DNA of 64,000 nucleotides from Aliarcobacter vitoriensis. Its GTDB lineage: Bacteria; Campylobacterota; Campylobacteria; Campylobacterales; Arcobacteraceae. The notes beneath the pieces are model-generated. The model was given only the letters and a program-made list of their open reading frames with translations, was not told the origin of the DNA and did no database searches. The position numbers were made by a program, and so were the translations under genes. The number at the start of each line of letters is the position of its first letter. Within the stretch, counting starts at the first letter, position 1. This document shows, piece by piece, positions 1-10,752 of this stretch. The stretch spans positions 1-64,000 of the forward strand of contig NZ_PDKB01000001.1 in assembly GCF_003316695.1 (NCBI RefSeq). The letters run 5' to 3'.

Positions 1-513
1 TATTTCCTATATCTCAACACAATTAAACATATTTAAACACCTTCTTCAAGTTTTATTTATATCCTCTTTATTTTTTTCTATTTATCTTTATTTACATGTT
101 TTATACTATTTATATTTAAGCTTTCTTTTTTATAGATTAGCTTTATTATGTAAGATTGAATAAAACTTTTATTCTTCACTATAACTTTTATTTCATAATA
201 CTTTTATATTTTAGTAAATACTTTATCCTTATATTTTTTTCTATTTATCTATTTCTATTTTTTAAATTTATTTACATAATTCATCTTTTAACTCTTTTTT
301 TAAAGAAGTTTTATTACATTTTATGAGTATTTTTTTAATTATAATTAAGAGCAATAAAAAATTGAAAACAGAATTTTTACTAATAATTGTTACAAAAAGT
401 AATTCGAACTAACAAATTTCAAAATTCTTTTGTAAAAATTGTCCATTTTTTTCATTTAAATCGTCTTACTATATAGAGAAACAAATTCTCAAAATTAATA
501 CAAAGGATTTAAG
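1..513. other. AT-rich non-coding leader upstream of TonB receptor
   Basis: No convincing coding region was seen here on either strand. The stretch is extremely AT-rich. A T-rich motif beginning TTTTTTTCTATTTATCT and ending TTTATTTACAT occurs twice in imperfect form, near 74-97 and 234-277, which may be a decayed duplication or simple compositional bias. A TATATA box at 470-475 is a plausible -10 element for the downstream receptor gene. I saw no clear Fur box, although iron control would be expected for this kind of receptor. Confidence 0.5.
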
Positions 514-2869
514 ATGAAAAGAAAGATTTTCATTTCAGCTTTAGCATCAATGATGTTAAGTGGAACAATGTTAAATGCAAAAGAGATAAGTTTGCAAGAA
601 GCAGTAGAGAATATAGTAAAGAAATATAATGTAACATATATTTCAAAAGCTAATAACTTGAAAGATAAAAGTATAGATTCGCAAAAAGTGAGTTTCGGGG
701 GGGGGTACGGTATTAGATAGTTTAAATAGTATATTAAATCCAAATGAATTAAAAGCTATTCAAGAAGATGGTGTAATATATATAATAGAAAAACCAAAAT
801 ATCAAAACTTTGGTAATACTACTGTTTTAGATGAAATTTCTGTCTCTAGTTCTAATTATAAAAATGGAAGTGCTGAATCAGGATACCTTGTAGAAGAAAC
901 TTCAGATATAGGTCCTTGGAAAGGTAAATCTCTTCAAGATACACCAGTATCAATAAATGTAATCACAGAAGATTTAATCCAAAATATTCAAGCAACAACA
1001 GTAGATCAAATATACAATATCAATCCAACAGTTTCGTCTCATACTATAAAAGAAGCATCAGCATGGAATCCTATTATATTAAGAGGAGTTAGTGGTAGTG
1101 CTGGTACTGCTTTTGATGGTATGAAAAGGGTGGAATCATTTGAGAGTAATAATCCTGAAGAGTTTGAAAGAATAGAAACTATTACTGGTTTATCAGGATT
1201 TTTATATGGAGCAAATAATGTAGGTGGAATTATAAACTATATTCCAAAACGACCAACTTCAAAAGCACAACATAGTGTAACTATCGGAAATGGTGGTGGA
1301 ACTAGTGGGTATTATGCACATCTTGATTCAGGTGGACCACTAGATAGTGAAGGGAAATTTGGTTATAGACTAAATGTAGTTAGCGAAGACCACAATACAA
1401 TAGTATCAAATCAAGATTATGATAGACAAATGATAAATCTAGCACTTGATTATAGACCAACAGATAATCTACTTCTTCAAGCAACAGTTTCTGATAGTAA
1501 ATATAAACTAAATGGAGCTCAAACAAGTTGGAGTATAGGAACTGGAGCTAAAAGATCAAGTGCAAAGCTTATAGATAGTAATAAACTTTGGGGAGAAAAA
1601 TGGGCATATTATTCAAAAGAAAATAGAAGATATAGTACAAATCTTTTATGGAATATAAATGATAATATAGATTTTAGAGCTGCTTATATGTATGAAAAAC
1701 AAGATAGAGGTGGAAATAGTTATGTATGGACAACGATAAATTCTGATGGGACTTATGACAAGGAAGCATATCATAGAGAAAATGGACAAGAGTTTAAAAA
1801 CTGGGGAGCTTATGCTTTCTTATACTTTGATTTTGATACAGCAAGTATAAATCATCAATTAACTTTTGGAGTTCAAACAAGTGAAGGAAAAACAACTGGA
1901 AATATAATGGGTCCAGATAATGGCTATGGAGCAACTTTAACTGGATTAAGTTTTGATTCTCCAACATATATAGGAGATCTTCCTAAAAGAACAGTTATAG
2001 GAAGAGGGTTACACTGGCAGAATAAGTACCAAAATCTAACAATTGGTGATAGTATAGCATTAAATCCTCAATGCGATTTAATCTTGGGAGCAAGTTATGT
2101 AACACTTGAAAATGTAGTAAGTGGCTATGAAAAAAGTGAATTAACTCCATCTGTTTCACTTGTATATAAACCATTTGAAAATCTATCTTTATATACTAGT
2201 TATATGGAAGCTCTTGAGCAAGGAGGAATAGCAGGAGAAACATATAATGGTTATGATGTAACAAATGCAAATGAACAAATGGATCCTATCATGAGTAATC
2301 AAATAGAAGTAGGAGCAAAACTTACTTTAGGTAATACACTTCTAACTGCTGCACTGTTTCAAATAGATAGAGCTTTTCAGTTTTATGATGAAAGTGATAT
2401 AACAAAACCAAAGTATGTACAAGATGGAAGAAATGTATATAAAGGATTTGAGTTTACAGCAACTGGAAAACTAACAGACAATCTAACAGCTCTTGGTGGA
2501 TTTACATTGCTTGAAGCGAGTGTAAAAGACAATAAAAGTAATCCAGCATTAGAAGGAAAAACACCATTTAATGTTTCTGATAAATTTGCAAAATTGTATT
2601 TAGAATATACTCCATTTGATAGTATTAATTTTGCAGTAAACGGTGGAGCAAACTATACTGGAAGTTTTTATGGTACAAATTTTGAAACAGATAAGATAGA
2701 TAGTTACATTTTATATAATATAGGTGCTAGATATACTACAAATGCTACACCTTATCCTTTAACTTTTAGAGTGAATGTAAATAATTTATTTGATAAAGAA
2801 TATTGGGCAAGTTCTTGGAATACAGGAGATAGAAGAAGTGTTTATGCTTCTGTTCAGATGAAGTTTTAA
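514..2869 (+). CDS. TonB-dependent siderophore-type receptor, phase-variable, OFF (frameshifted) in this sequence
   Basis: This is an outer-membrane receptor gene split by a frameshift. The 5' frame (514-720) gives a signal peptide ending near LNA and the start of an STN domain, then stops after 68 residues just past a run of nine G. The 3' frame, readable from about 707 to 2869, continues the STN domain, the plug (GFLYGANNVGG, IINYIPKRP) and the beta-barrel, ending in phenylalanine as outer-membrane proteins do. Eight G would join the frames as FGGGTVLDSL and give about 784 residues; eleven G would also restore the frame. The start is ATG 514 with AAAGGA at 502-507. STN plus plug plus barrel is typical of TonB receptors that can signal to a surface-signalling regulator, but none is next to it. 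The ligand is unknown, probably a ferric siderophore. Confidence 0.85.
697..705 (+). repeat. Poly-G contingency tract (G9)
   Basis: Nine consecutive G lie inside the STN-domain coding region of the TonB receptor, in an otherwise strongly AT-rich sequence. The upstream frame requires 8 or 11 G to enter the downstream frame; with 9 it reaches a stop at 718-720. Slippage at G/C runs is the standard phase-variation mechanism in Campylobacter and Helicobacter. Confidence 0.85.
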
Positions 2870-2878
2870 AACATATAG

Positions 2879-2905
2879 TATAAAGAGAGTTTTTCTCTCT
2901 TTATA
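2879..2905 (+). terminator. Hairpin downstream of TonB receptor
   Basis: A perfect 11-bp inverted repeat (TATAAAGAGAG at 2879-2889, CTCTCTTTATA at 2895-2905) surrounds a TTTTT loop, ten bases after the receptor stop codon. There is no strong T-run directly after the stem, so termination strength is uncertain. Confidence 0.6.
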
Positions 2906-2973
2906 TATTACAAAAAAATATTCTAATCTTTTAACTTAATTAAGTATAAAGCAAATAACAAATTTTTTTTAGC

Positions 2974-2979
2974 TATAAT
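2974..2979 (+). promoter_or_regulatory. Predicted -10 box of eno
   Basis: TATAAT lies directly after a T8 run and AGC, the T-rich spacer plus extended -10 layout usual for Campylobacterota housekeeping promoters. It is 33 bases before the eno start codon. Confidence 0.65.
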
Positions 2980-3002
2980 CTTATTAAAATATTATAAATT
3001 AG

Positions 3003-4288
<1,286 letters not shown>

Positions 4289-4289
<1 letters not shown>

Positions 4290-4537
4290 TGCAAAAAACA
4301 AAAAAGAAAAGTGGTATTGGCGGATTTATACTAATAGTGATTTTTTCACTATTGGTAACAATATATTTTGCTTTACACTGGGTAAATCTTCTTTTTGGAG
4401 ATAATTCAATAGAAGTTTATAACTCATTGAAAAATAGAAAAGCTTATTTGGAAAATGAGATTGCAAGACTTCAAAAAACAAACGCTTATTTGCAAAAAGA
4501 GTATTTTGAACTTAAAAATTTGGAGCCAGAAGAATGA
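4289..4537 (+). CDS. FtsB/DivIC-like septum formation protein
   Basis: Small bitopic membrane protein of 82 residues: a basic N-terminus, one transmembrane helix at about 11-32, then a coiled coil at about 40-72 with heptad-like leucines and asparagines (NEIARLQKTNAYLQKEY). This is the architecture of FtsB/DivIC division proteins, which partner FtsL and FtsQ at the septum. The gene overlaps eno by one base and the AMIN-domain gene by four (ATGA). An eno-linked gene of this type is, from memory, normal in the Campylobacterota. Sequence signal is weak in such short proteins, so the assignment rests on architecture and position. Confidence 0.7.
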
Positions 4538-5289
4538 AAACAAAATTGATTATGCTAACAGTAGTTTTGACGATATTTTTGGAGGCAAGAGATAATCCTT
4601 TTGCAAAATACGAAGAAGAAACAGGTAGAATGTTTGAATTAAACGAAACACCTAAGAATCTTGAAGAGATGCAAGAAGCAGAGTATATAAAAAAAGTTCA
4701 ACAAGAAATAAATCAACAAGTTACTACACAAACTCCTACAAAAACACCTACTCAAACAACAAAACAACCTGTGAAACCAGCTGAAAAAACTTATTCAAAA
4801 AAAGAAGTTGATAGTTTAATTCAAAAAACAAAACAACAAAGTGAACAAAAAACTAAAGAGTTGGTAAAAAAAGAGTTGTCAAATGTGAAAAAAGAGCCTG
4901 AACAAATAGTTTATGTAAAACCACGAGCTGATGTTGAATCTGATGGAAAAACTACTACTTCTTCAAATGATGGTGGGACAAGTGGTTCAAAAAATATTTT
5001 ACCTTTTCTAAATGTTGAGATATCTGATGATAAGTTGGTAATAAAAAGCGAACACACTATGTTTAAAAAATTTACTATCAATAAAGAAAATAAATTGGCT
5101 CTTGACTATCGTGCAAAAGTATCTTTTACTACAAAACGAGAAAATATAAATTCTAAAAACTTTAAAAATATTGTTGTTGGGAATCACCAAAAAGGTGGCT
5201 ACTATCGAGTTGCTATTGAACTTGGAGATAAACCATCAAAATATAATGTTGATGTTGCAGGTGGGACTGTAACTATAAGCTTGAAATAG
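4534..5289 (+). CDS. AMIN domain-containing periplasmic protein
   Basis: Exported protein of 251 residues with an N-terminal signal peptide (about 1-18). A long low-complexity middle rich in Lys, Gln, Thr and Pro spans about 45-150. The C-terminal domain (about 155-251) is beta-rich and contains FLNVEISDDKLVI, a conserved-looking YYRVAIEL and a final VTISLK, as in AMIN domains that localise amidases and secretins to the envelope. It overlaps the ftsB-like gene by ATGA, so the three genes eno, ftsB-like and this one form a translationally coupled unit. No enzymatic domain was seen, so it is probably a localisation or peptidoglycan-binding factor. Confidence 0.7.
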   Translation: MKTKLIMLTVVLTIFLEARDNPFAKYEEETGRMFELNETPKNLEEMQEAEYIKKVQQEINQQVTTQTPTKTPTQTTKQPVKPAEKTYSKKEVDSLIQKTKQQSEQKTKELVKKELSNVKKEPEQIVYVKPRADVESDGKTTTSSNDGGTSGSKNILPFLNVEISDDKLVIKSEHTMFKKFTINKENKLALDYRAKVSFTTKRENINSKNFKNIVVGNHQKGGYYRVAIELGDKPSKYNVDVAGGTVTISLK

Positions 5290-5320
5290 ATAAGAATTTT
5301 CTTATCTATTTTTGTTTTAA
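5287..5320 (+). terminator. Rho-independent terminator after AMIN gene
   Basis: An 8-bp stem (TAGATAAG at 5287-5294, CTTATCTA at 5301-5308) with a six-base loop is followed by TTTTTGTTTT. It begins at the stop codon of the AMIN-domain gene and overlaps the last codon of convergent mnmG. Confidence 0.8.
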
Positions 5321-7174
5321 AAACATATTCAAATTTAAATGTATAATATCAAGTGCAGCTGGAGTAATACCAGATATTAAACTTGCATTATAAAGTGTAG
5401 GTGGTCTGTGTTTTTCTAGCTTCTCTACAACTTCATTTGAAAGTCCTGGAAGTCCTTTATATGAGAATTCATCAGGTATTCTTAGTTTTAACATCTTTTT
5501 CATTTTTTCTATTTGTTTTTGTTGTTTTTGAATATATCTATAATATTTTGCTTCTATTATAATTTGTTCTTTTGTGTATTCATCAATATTTGCTAAAGTT
5601 GGCACAAGAGTATTAAATTTCTGATTGTCAATAGTATTTCTTCCTATCAAATCTATCAATAAAACTTTATCATTTATTTTTTCTTCCCCAATACTATCAA
5701 GAAGTTCTAAAGTCTCTTTTTTTGAAGTTATCCAAGTTGAAGCCATAAGCTCGACAGCATCACTTAAAATCTTTCTTTTTTCTTCTACTTTGTCTAGTTG
5801 CTCTTTAGAGATTAATCCTAACTCATATCCATACTGGCTTAGTCTTAAATCGGCATTTTCTTCTCTTAAAAGTAGTCTATATTCAGCTCTTGAAGTAAAC
5901 ATTCTATATGGTTCATGAGTTCCTTTTGTGACTAAATCATCGATTAAAACTCCAATATAAGCTTCATCTCTTCGTAAAATAAAAGGCTCTTTTTCATCTA
6001 TTGATAAACTTGCATTTATACTTGCCATAAGTCCTTGAGCTGCTGCTTCTTCATATCCTGTTGTAGCGTTGATTTGTCCTGCATGATAAAGATTTTTGAT
6101 TTTTTTAGTTTCAAGTGTGTGTTTTAACTCTGTTGGATCAACATAATCGTACTCAATAGCATACCCATATCTTACAATTCTAGCATTTTCTAAACCACGA
6201 ACAGAATGAATCATCTTTTTTTGAACTTCAATAGGCAAAGAGCTTGACATACCGTTTATATAGTATTCTGTACACATTGAAGTTTGTGGTTCTAAAAATA
6301 GTTGATGTCTATCTCTTTCACTAAATCTTTTTACTTTATCTTCAATACTAGGACAATATCTAGGTCCTAAACCTTCTATTTGTCCAGTATAAATAGGTGC
6401 TCTATGAAAATTTTGTGAGATAATATCATGTGTTCCAAGATTTGTATATGTTACATAACATGGATATTGTGTTGGTTTGAATTTAGTTTTATCTGTTCTA
6501 AATGAAAATGGTGCAGGGTTTACATCTCCACCATGTAGATCCATAACTGAAAAATCTATCGAATTTGCATCTATTCTTGAAGGAGTTCCAGTTTTTAGTC
6601 TTCCTACATTTAATCCTAACTCTTTTAACTGAATTGAAAGTGTAGAAGATGGCAATTCCCAAGCTCGACCAGCTGAATAAGTATTTTCTCCGATATGAAC
6701 AAGTCCTCGCATAAAAGTTCCTGTTGTAAGAATCACTTTTTTTGCTAAAAACTCCTCTGTTAGTTTTGTTTTTACTCCAAATACTTCATCATTTTTTACT
6801 AAAAGTTCAGATACTTCATCTTGATAAATATCTAAATTAGGAGTGTTATGACAAACTTCTCTCATATAAGCACGATATTTATCCATATCAATTTGTGCTC
6901 GGCTTCCTTGAACAGCTGCACCTTTTGAACCATTTAAAATACGAAATTGTATTCCAGTTGCATCTGTACAAAGTCCCATTTCTCCACCCAAAGCATCTAG
7001 TTCTCTTACTAGATGCCCTTTTGCTAAACCTCCAATGGCAGGGTTGCAACTAGCAGCTCCTATTTGTTCAACAAGCATAGTTATCAAAAGTGTTTTTTTA
7101 CCTAATCTTGCACCAGCAAGTGCTGCTTCTATTCCAGCATGTCCACCACCAACAACGATAATATCGTATTGCAT
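5306..7174 (-). CDS. mnmG: tRNA uridine-5-carboxymethylaminomethyl modification enzyme MnmG (GidA)
   Basis: FAD-dependent partner of MnmE that installs the cmnm5 group on U34 of several tRNAs. The 622 residues match the family. The N-terminal dinucleotide fold [11 protein letters not shown] is followed by the family signatures [32 protein letters not shown] and [14 protein letters not shown]; the helical C-terminal part (about 540-622) is the MnmE-binding region. The start is ATG 7174 with AAGGAAA a few bases upstream. It stands alone on the minus strand, convergent with the AMIN-domain gene and divergent from the ACR3-like transporter. A possible -10 (TATAAT on the minus strand) lies at 7250-7255. 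Confidence 0.97.
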   Translation of the reverse strand: MQYDIIVVGGGHAGIEAALAGARLGKKTLLITMLVEQIGAASCNPAIGGLAKGHLVRELDALGGEMGLCTDATGIQFRILNGSKGAAVQGSRAQIDMDKYRAYMREVCHNTPNLDIYQDEVSELLVKNDEVFGVKTKLTEEFLAKKVILTTGTFMRGLVHIGENTYSAGRAWELPSSTLSIQLKELGLNVGRLKTGTPSRIDANSIDFSVMDLHGGDVNPAPFSFRTDKTKFKPTQYPCYVTYTNLGTHDIISQNFHRAPIYTGQIEGLGPRYCPSIEDKVKRFSERDRHQLFLEPQTSMCTEYYINGMSSSLPIEVQKKMIHSVRGLENARIVRYGYAIEYDYVDPTELKHTLETKKIKNLYHAGQINATTGYEEAAAQGLMASINASLSIDEKEPFILRRDEAYIGVLIDDLVTKGTHEPYRMFTSRAEYRLLLREENADLRLSQYGYELGLISKEQLDKVEEKRKILSDAVELMASTWITSKKETLELLDSIGEEKINDKVLLIDLIGRNTIDNQKFNTLVPTLANIDEYTKEQIIIEAKYYRYIQKQQKQIEKMKKMLKLRIPDEFSYKGLPGLSNEVVEKLEKHRPPTLYNASLISGITPAALDIIHLNLNMFLKQK

Positions 7175-7283
7175 ATATTTTTCCTTTTTGAAAGACTATT
7201 TCGATTTTGTAAAATTAGTTAAAATAAGCTTCTTATAAATTTTTGCAAGATTATATCTAAATTATAAATAAAGCTATTTTAAG

Positions 7284-7289
7284 TATAAT
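7284..7289 (+). promoter_or_regulatory. Predicted -10 box of ACR3-like transporter/ribE
   Basis: TATAAT in the context TTTTAAGTATAATC, 28 bases before the ATG at 7318. The promoter probably serves both this transporter gene and ribE, which follows without a gap. Confidence 0.6.
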
Positions 7290-7317
7290 CGAAACTTAAA
7301 TTTATAATGGAGTTTAA

Positions 7318-8286
7318 ATGAATTTTATAAAATTAAAAGATTTTATGGAGAATTATCAAATTGCTATATACTTTATAATAATCGCAATTGCTATTTTAAT
7401 CACTTTTGTTGTACCAAATACATCATCTTTTCAAAGTTTGATAAATCCTGCTTTAGCTTTGATGTTATTTGTGACTTTTTTACAAGTTCCTATTTCTGAA
7501 TTGACTCAAGCATTTAAAAAGATTAGATTTATTTTTGCATTACTTTTTTCAAATTTTATTCTTATTCCACTTCTTGTTTTTGGACTTATACAGTTTTTAC
7601 CTGATAATCCTTTGCTAAAATTAGGAGTTTTATTTGTTTTATTAACTCCTTGCGTTGATTATGTTGTGACATTTTCACATTTGGGAAAGGCTGATTCAAA
7701 ACTTCTTTTAGCCTCAACACCTATTTTATTGATAGTTCAGATGTTACTTTTGCCAGTTTATTTATCTGTATTTTTGGGAGAAGAATCATCAAGTTTAGTA
7801 GAGATTTCTCCTTTTATTGAAGCTTTTATTTTTTTGATTTTAGCCCCATTGCTTCTTGCAGGTTTTTTTCAAATATTTTCTAAAAAGAGTGTTTTTATAG
7901 AAAAAATTGTAGATATTTTCAATCTTCTTCCCGTTCCATCAACAGCGTTTGTTTTGTTAGTTGTTATTTTGAGTGTTGTTCCACAATTAAGTTCGGTGAT
8001 AAATGATATATTGTTTATAGTTCCAATTTATATAGCTTTTGCTATTATTGCACCTATTATTGGATTTAGTGTAGGAAAAATTTTCAAGTTTGAAACAAAA
8101 GAAAAAAGTGCAATAGCATTTAGTGCAGCAACTAGAAATTCTTTGATTATTTTACCTTTAGCTTTAGCTGTACCAAATGCTTTGCCACTACTTCCAGCAG
8201 TTATTGTTATGCAAACTTTTGTAGAGTTGATAAGCTCTATAATCTATATTTTTATCTTTAAAAAAATAAATAAAAAAGGTTTTTAA
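7318..8286 (+). CDS. ACR3/bile acid:sodium symporter-like membrane transporter (possible arsenite efflux)
   Basis: Integral membrane protein of 322 residues with about ten hydrophobic helices. The LLTPCVDYVV segment in the fourth or fifth helix and the late ATRNSLIILPLALAVPN motif resemble ACR3-type arsenite permeases of the bile/arsenite/riboflavin transporter superfamily. The cysteine in TPCVDY sits where ACR3 proteins carry a conserved cysteine. The start is ATG 7318 with GGAG at 7309-7312. The next gene, ribE, starts on the base after its stop codon. No arsR, arsC or other arsenic gene is nearby. Because the superfamily also includes riboflavin-type transporters and ribE is adjacent, the substrate is open. 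Confidence 0.65.
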   Translation: MNFIKLKDFMENYQIAIYFIIIAIAILITFVVPNTSSFQSLINPALALMLFVTFLQVPISELTQAFKKIRFIFALLFSNFILIPLLVFGLIQFLPDNPLLKLGVLFVLLTPCVDYVVTFSHLGKADSKLLLASTPILLIVQMLLLPVYLSVFLGEESSSLVEISPFIEAFIFLILAPLLLAGFFQIFSKKSVFIEKIVDIFNLLPVPSTAFVLLVVILSVVPQLSSVINDILFIVPIYIAFAIIAPIIGFSVGKIFKFETKEKSAIAFSAATRNSLIILPLALAVPNALPLLPAVIVMQTFVELISSIIYIFIFKKINKKGF

Positions 8287-8895
8287 GTGTTTACTGGACT
8301 TATAAGGGAATTAGCAAAAGTTGAGAGTTTTTCAAATAATTTTTTAACTTTAAAAGCAAAATACAATCCAAAAATAGGTGATTCCATAGCTATAAATGGA
8401 GCTTGTTTAACTGTTGTAAAAGTTTCAAAAGATAGTTTTACAGTTGAGTTGTCTCCTGAATCTCAAAAGATTTTAGCTATGGAAAATTATAAAAATGAAG
8501 TTCATATTGAACCTGCAATGATGATGGGAGATAGATTTGAAGGACATATAGTTCAAGGGCATATTGATTGTATTGGTAATATTACAAAAATTGTACAAAA
8601 TGGTAATTCGACAGATTTTTTTATAACAATTGCTAAAGATTTTCTAAGATATATTATTCCAAAAGGAAGTGTAACAATAGATGGAGTTTCTTTAACAGTA
8701 AATGAAGTTTTAAAAGATGGATTTAGGCTTACTATTATACCTCATACAATTGATAATACACTTTTTAAGAGATATAAAGTTGGCTCAAAAGTAAATATAG
8801 AAACTGATATGTTTGCAAGATATATCTATAATATGTTTAAAAAAGATGATAAATTAACTTGGAGTGAAGTTGATAAAATTATGGCTAGTTATTAG
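8287..8895 (+). CDS. ribE: Riboflavin synthase, alpha subunit type
   Basis: Dismutates two 6,7-dimethyl-8-ribityllumazine molecules to riboflavin in the cytoplasm. The 202 residues hold two lumazine-binding repeats (about 1-90 and 95-190). The N-terminus MFTGLIRELAKV is diagnostic, and the repeat signatures NGACLTVV and DGVSLTVN are both present. The GTG start follows the transporter stop directly, which makes coupled translation likely. The 3' end overlaps the 3' end of convergent mreC by 11 bp, leaving no room for a terminator between them. Confidence 0.95.
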   Translation: MFTGLIRELAKVESFSNNFLTLKAKYNPKIGDSIAINGACLTVVKVSKDSFTVELSPESQKILAMENYKNEVHIEPAMMMGDRFEGHIVQGHIDCIGNITKIVQNGNSTDFFITIAKDFLRYIIPKGSVTIDGVSLTVNEVLKDGFRLTIIPHTIDNTLFKRYKVGSKVNIETDMFARYIYNMFKKDDKLTWSEVDKIMASY

Positions 8896-9700
8896 ATTCT
8901 TGGATATTTTCTTCTAAAGGCTCTATTGTATCTAGGTGATTTATTTTTTTGTAGGTATAGAAATATCTTTTTTTAAGTGGATTTGCATAAGGCTTTATAG
9001 TTGCAATCTTCATATCTGGTAACTCTTTGATTTGAGTTACTTTTCCAACTTTTAATCCTTCAAAGAATATATTATCCATTCCAGATGTTATAACTTCATC
9101 ACCGATATTTATATCGGCCCAAACAGGGATAAATTTTACAAAAAGTTCATCTAATCTATCAGCAGCAGTTACAATACCAGGGCTTTTTTCATTTCCTATA
9201 AATACTGCATAAGTACAATCTTTGTTTCCATTTAAAAGACCAATTGATTTACCTTGTTTATTCAGTAAAATTCCAGAAGCATAATTTTCAGATATTAAGC
9301 CTAAAATTTTATTATTTTGTTCAGGTTTTTTATCTAACCAAACATTTGTAAAATCGTCAAAATTTATATAAGATAGAACTCTTACTATTTCTATTTTTGA
9401 ATTAACTTCAGGTAGTTCAACATTATTGATAAATTCTTGAAAATTCTCAATTCTTGCCTTTGCTTCACTATAAAGAATTTTATATTCTTTGAGTTCTAAA
9501 TTTTCATTTAGAAGCTCTCTTATCATTCTTTCATGTTCAAAATGGTTTGCTATTCTTTCTGATACTGATATATAATTGTTTATATATGCAGTTTTAATTG
9601 TAGCAAATATACTAAAATGTTTTGCTAGAAACTTATCTAATTCAAAAAGATAAGCTAATCCAGCAATTAAGAATAAAAAGATAAATAGTATTCGCTTCAT
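8885..9700 (-). CDS. mreC: Rod shape-determining protein MreC
   Basis: Inner-membrane scaffold protein linking cytoplasmic MreB to periplasmic cell-wall synthases. The 271 residues show one N-terminal transmembrane helix (about 3-20), a coiled-coil segment (about 50-95) and a C-terminal beta-rich domain containing DEVITSGMDNIFFEGLKVG, typical of MreC. The gene starts 6 bases after mreB with no good Shine-Dalgarno, suggesting coupling to mreB translation. It is the last gene of the minus-strand lpx-clpX-mre cluster. No mreD follows. Confidence 0.92.
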   Translation of the reverse strand: MKRILFIFLFLIAGLAYLFELDKFLAKHFSIFATIKTAYINNYISVSERIANHFEHERMIRELLNENLELKEYKILYSEAKARIENFQEFINNVELPEVNSKIEIVRVLSYINFDDFTNVWLDKKPEQNNKILGLISENYASGILLNKQGKSIGLLNGNKDCTYAVFIGNEKSPGIVTAADRLDELFVKFIPVWADINIGDEVITSGMDNIFFEGLKVGKVTQIKELPDMKIATIKPYANPLKKRYFYTYKKINHLDTIEPLEENIQESNN

Positions 9701-9706
9701 TTAAAA

Positions 9707-10747
9707 TTAAGAGTTTTTCATATCTTCAATAACTTTTAAAAGTCCTGGTTCATCAAGAACTTGACTTGTTCCGTAAGCAACAGATAATAAAGGTTCATCT
9801 GCTATTTTTACAGGTATTTTTACAATTTCCATTAGATATTTATCTAATCCTCTAATTAAAGCACCACCACCAGTTATGATAATACCATTATCGACAACAT
9901 CTCCAGCCAAATCTGGTGGCATATTTTCTAAAACACTTCTAATTGCTGATGCAATCTCTTTTAAAGGTTCTTTTATAGCTATTCTTATACCTTCACTTCC
10001 AAGTTCAATAGTAGATAAATATCCAGAATGGTCTTTTCCTTTTATTTGGATTTTTAATTCAGGGTCTAATTTGATTGCAGCGGCAACTTCTATTTTTACA
10101 GTTTCAGCAGTTCTCTCACCTATAAATAAGTTATAATTTTGTCTTACATATTCAATAATTGATCTATCGATTTTATCTCCACCAACTTTTACGCTTTTAC
10201 ATAAAACTAATCCACCTAAACTTGTAACTCCAATTTCAGTAGTTCCTCCACCAATATCAACAATAACGTGTCCTTCTGGGTCTGATACTGGAATTCCAGC
10301 ACCAATAGCTGCTGCCATTGGTTCTTCAACTAAAAATACTTCTCTTGCTCCTGCACTCATAGCAGACTCTTCAACAGCTTTTCTTTCAACTTGAGTTATA
10401 CCGTAAGGGATACAAATAATTACTCTTGGACGAATAAACGATTTTCTTGAGTGTGCTTTTTCAATAAAATATCTAATCATTCTTTCAGTCATCTCAAAAT
10501 CTGCAATAACTCCATCTTGCATTGGTCTTACTGCTTGAATATTAAGAGGTGTTTTACCAAGCATTCTTTTTGCTTCTTGCCCAACTGCTAAAATTTTATC
10601 TTTTCCATGTCTATCATTTTGTACTGCTACAACTGAAGGTTCATTTATAATAATACCTTTTCCTCTTACCGATACAATCGTATTTGCAGTACCTAAATCT
10701 ATTGCCATATCGTTTGAAAAAACGCCAATTAATTTATCTAAAATCAT
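9707..10747 (-). CDS. mreB: Rod shape-determining protein MreB, actin homologue
   Basis: Bacterial actin that polymerises under the inner membrane and directs lateral wall growth. At 346 residues it has the standard length. The nucleotide-binding motifs are visible: phosphate-1 loop DLGTANTIV, phosphate-2 DIGGGTTEIGV and the adenosine motif GGGALIRGLDKYL. It lies 5 bases after clpX with AAGGAT as ribosome binding site, and is followed by mreC. Cotranscription with clpX and lipid A genes ties shape control to envelope synthesis. Confidence 0.97.
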   Translation of the reverse strand: MILDKLIGVFSNDMAIDLGTANTIVSVRGKGIIINEPSVVAVQNDRHGKDKILAVGQEAKRMLGKTPLNIQAVRPMQDGVIADFEMTERMIRYFIEKAHSRKSFIRPRVIICIPYGITQVERKAVEESAMSAGAREVFLVEEPMAAAIGAGIPVSDPEGHVIVDIGGGTTEIGVTSLGGLVLCKSVKVGGDKIDRSIIEYVRQNYNLFIGERTAETVKIEVAAAIKLDPELKIQIKGKDHSGYLSTIELGSEGIRIAIKEPLKEIASAIRSVLENMPPDLAGDVVDNGIIITGGGALIRGLDKYLMEIVKIPVKIADEPLLSVAYGTSQVLDEPGLLKVIEDMKNS

Positions 10748-10752
10748 TTTAT

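Noticed and set aside
1-300. T-rich repeats as a CRISPR or satellite array
   Set aside because: Only two imperfect copies with irregular spacing; low-complexity AT composition explains them.
495-743. Minus-strand open frame over the start of the TonB receptor
   Set aside because: It is a shadow of the receptor signal-peptide and STN region; composition follows the plus-strand codons and there is no ribosome binding site.
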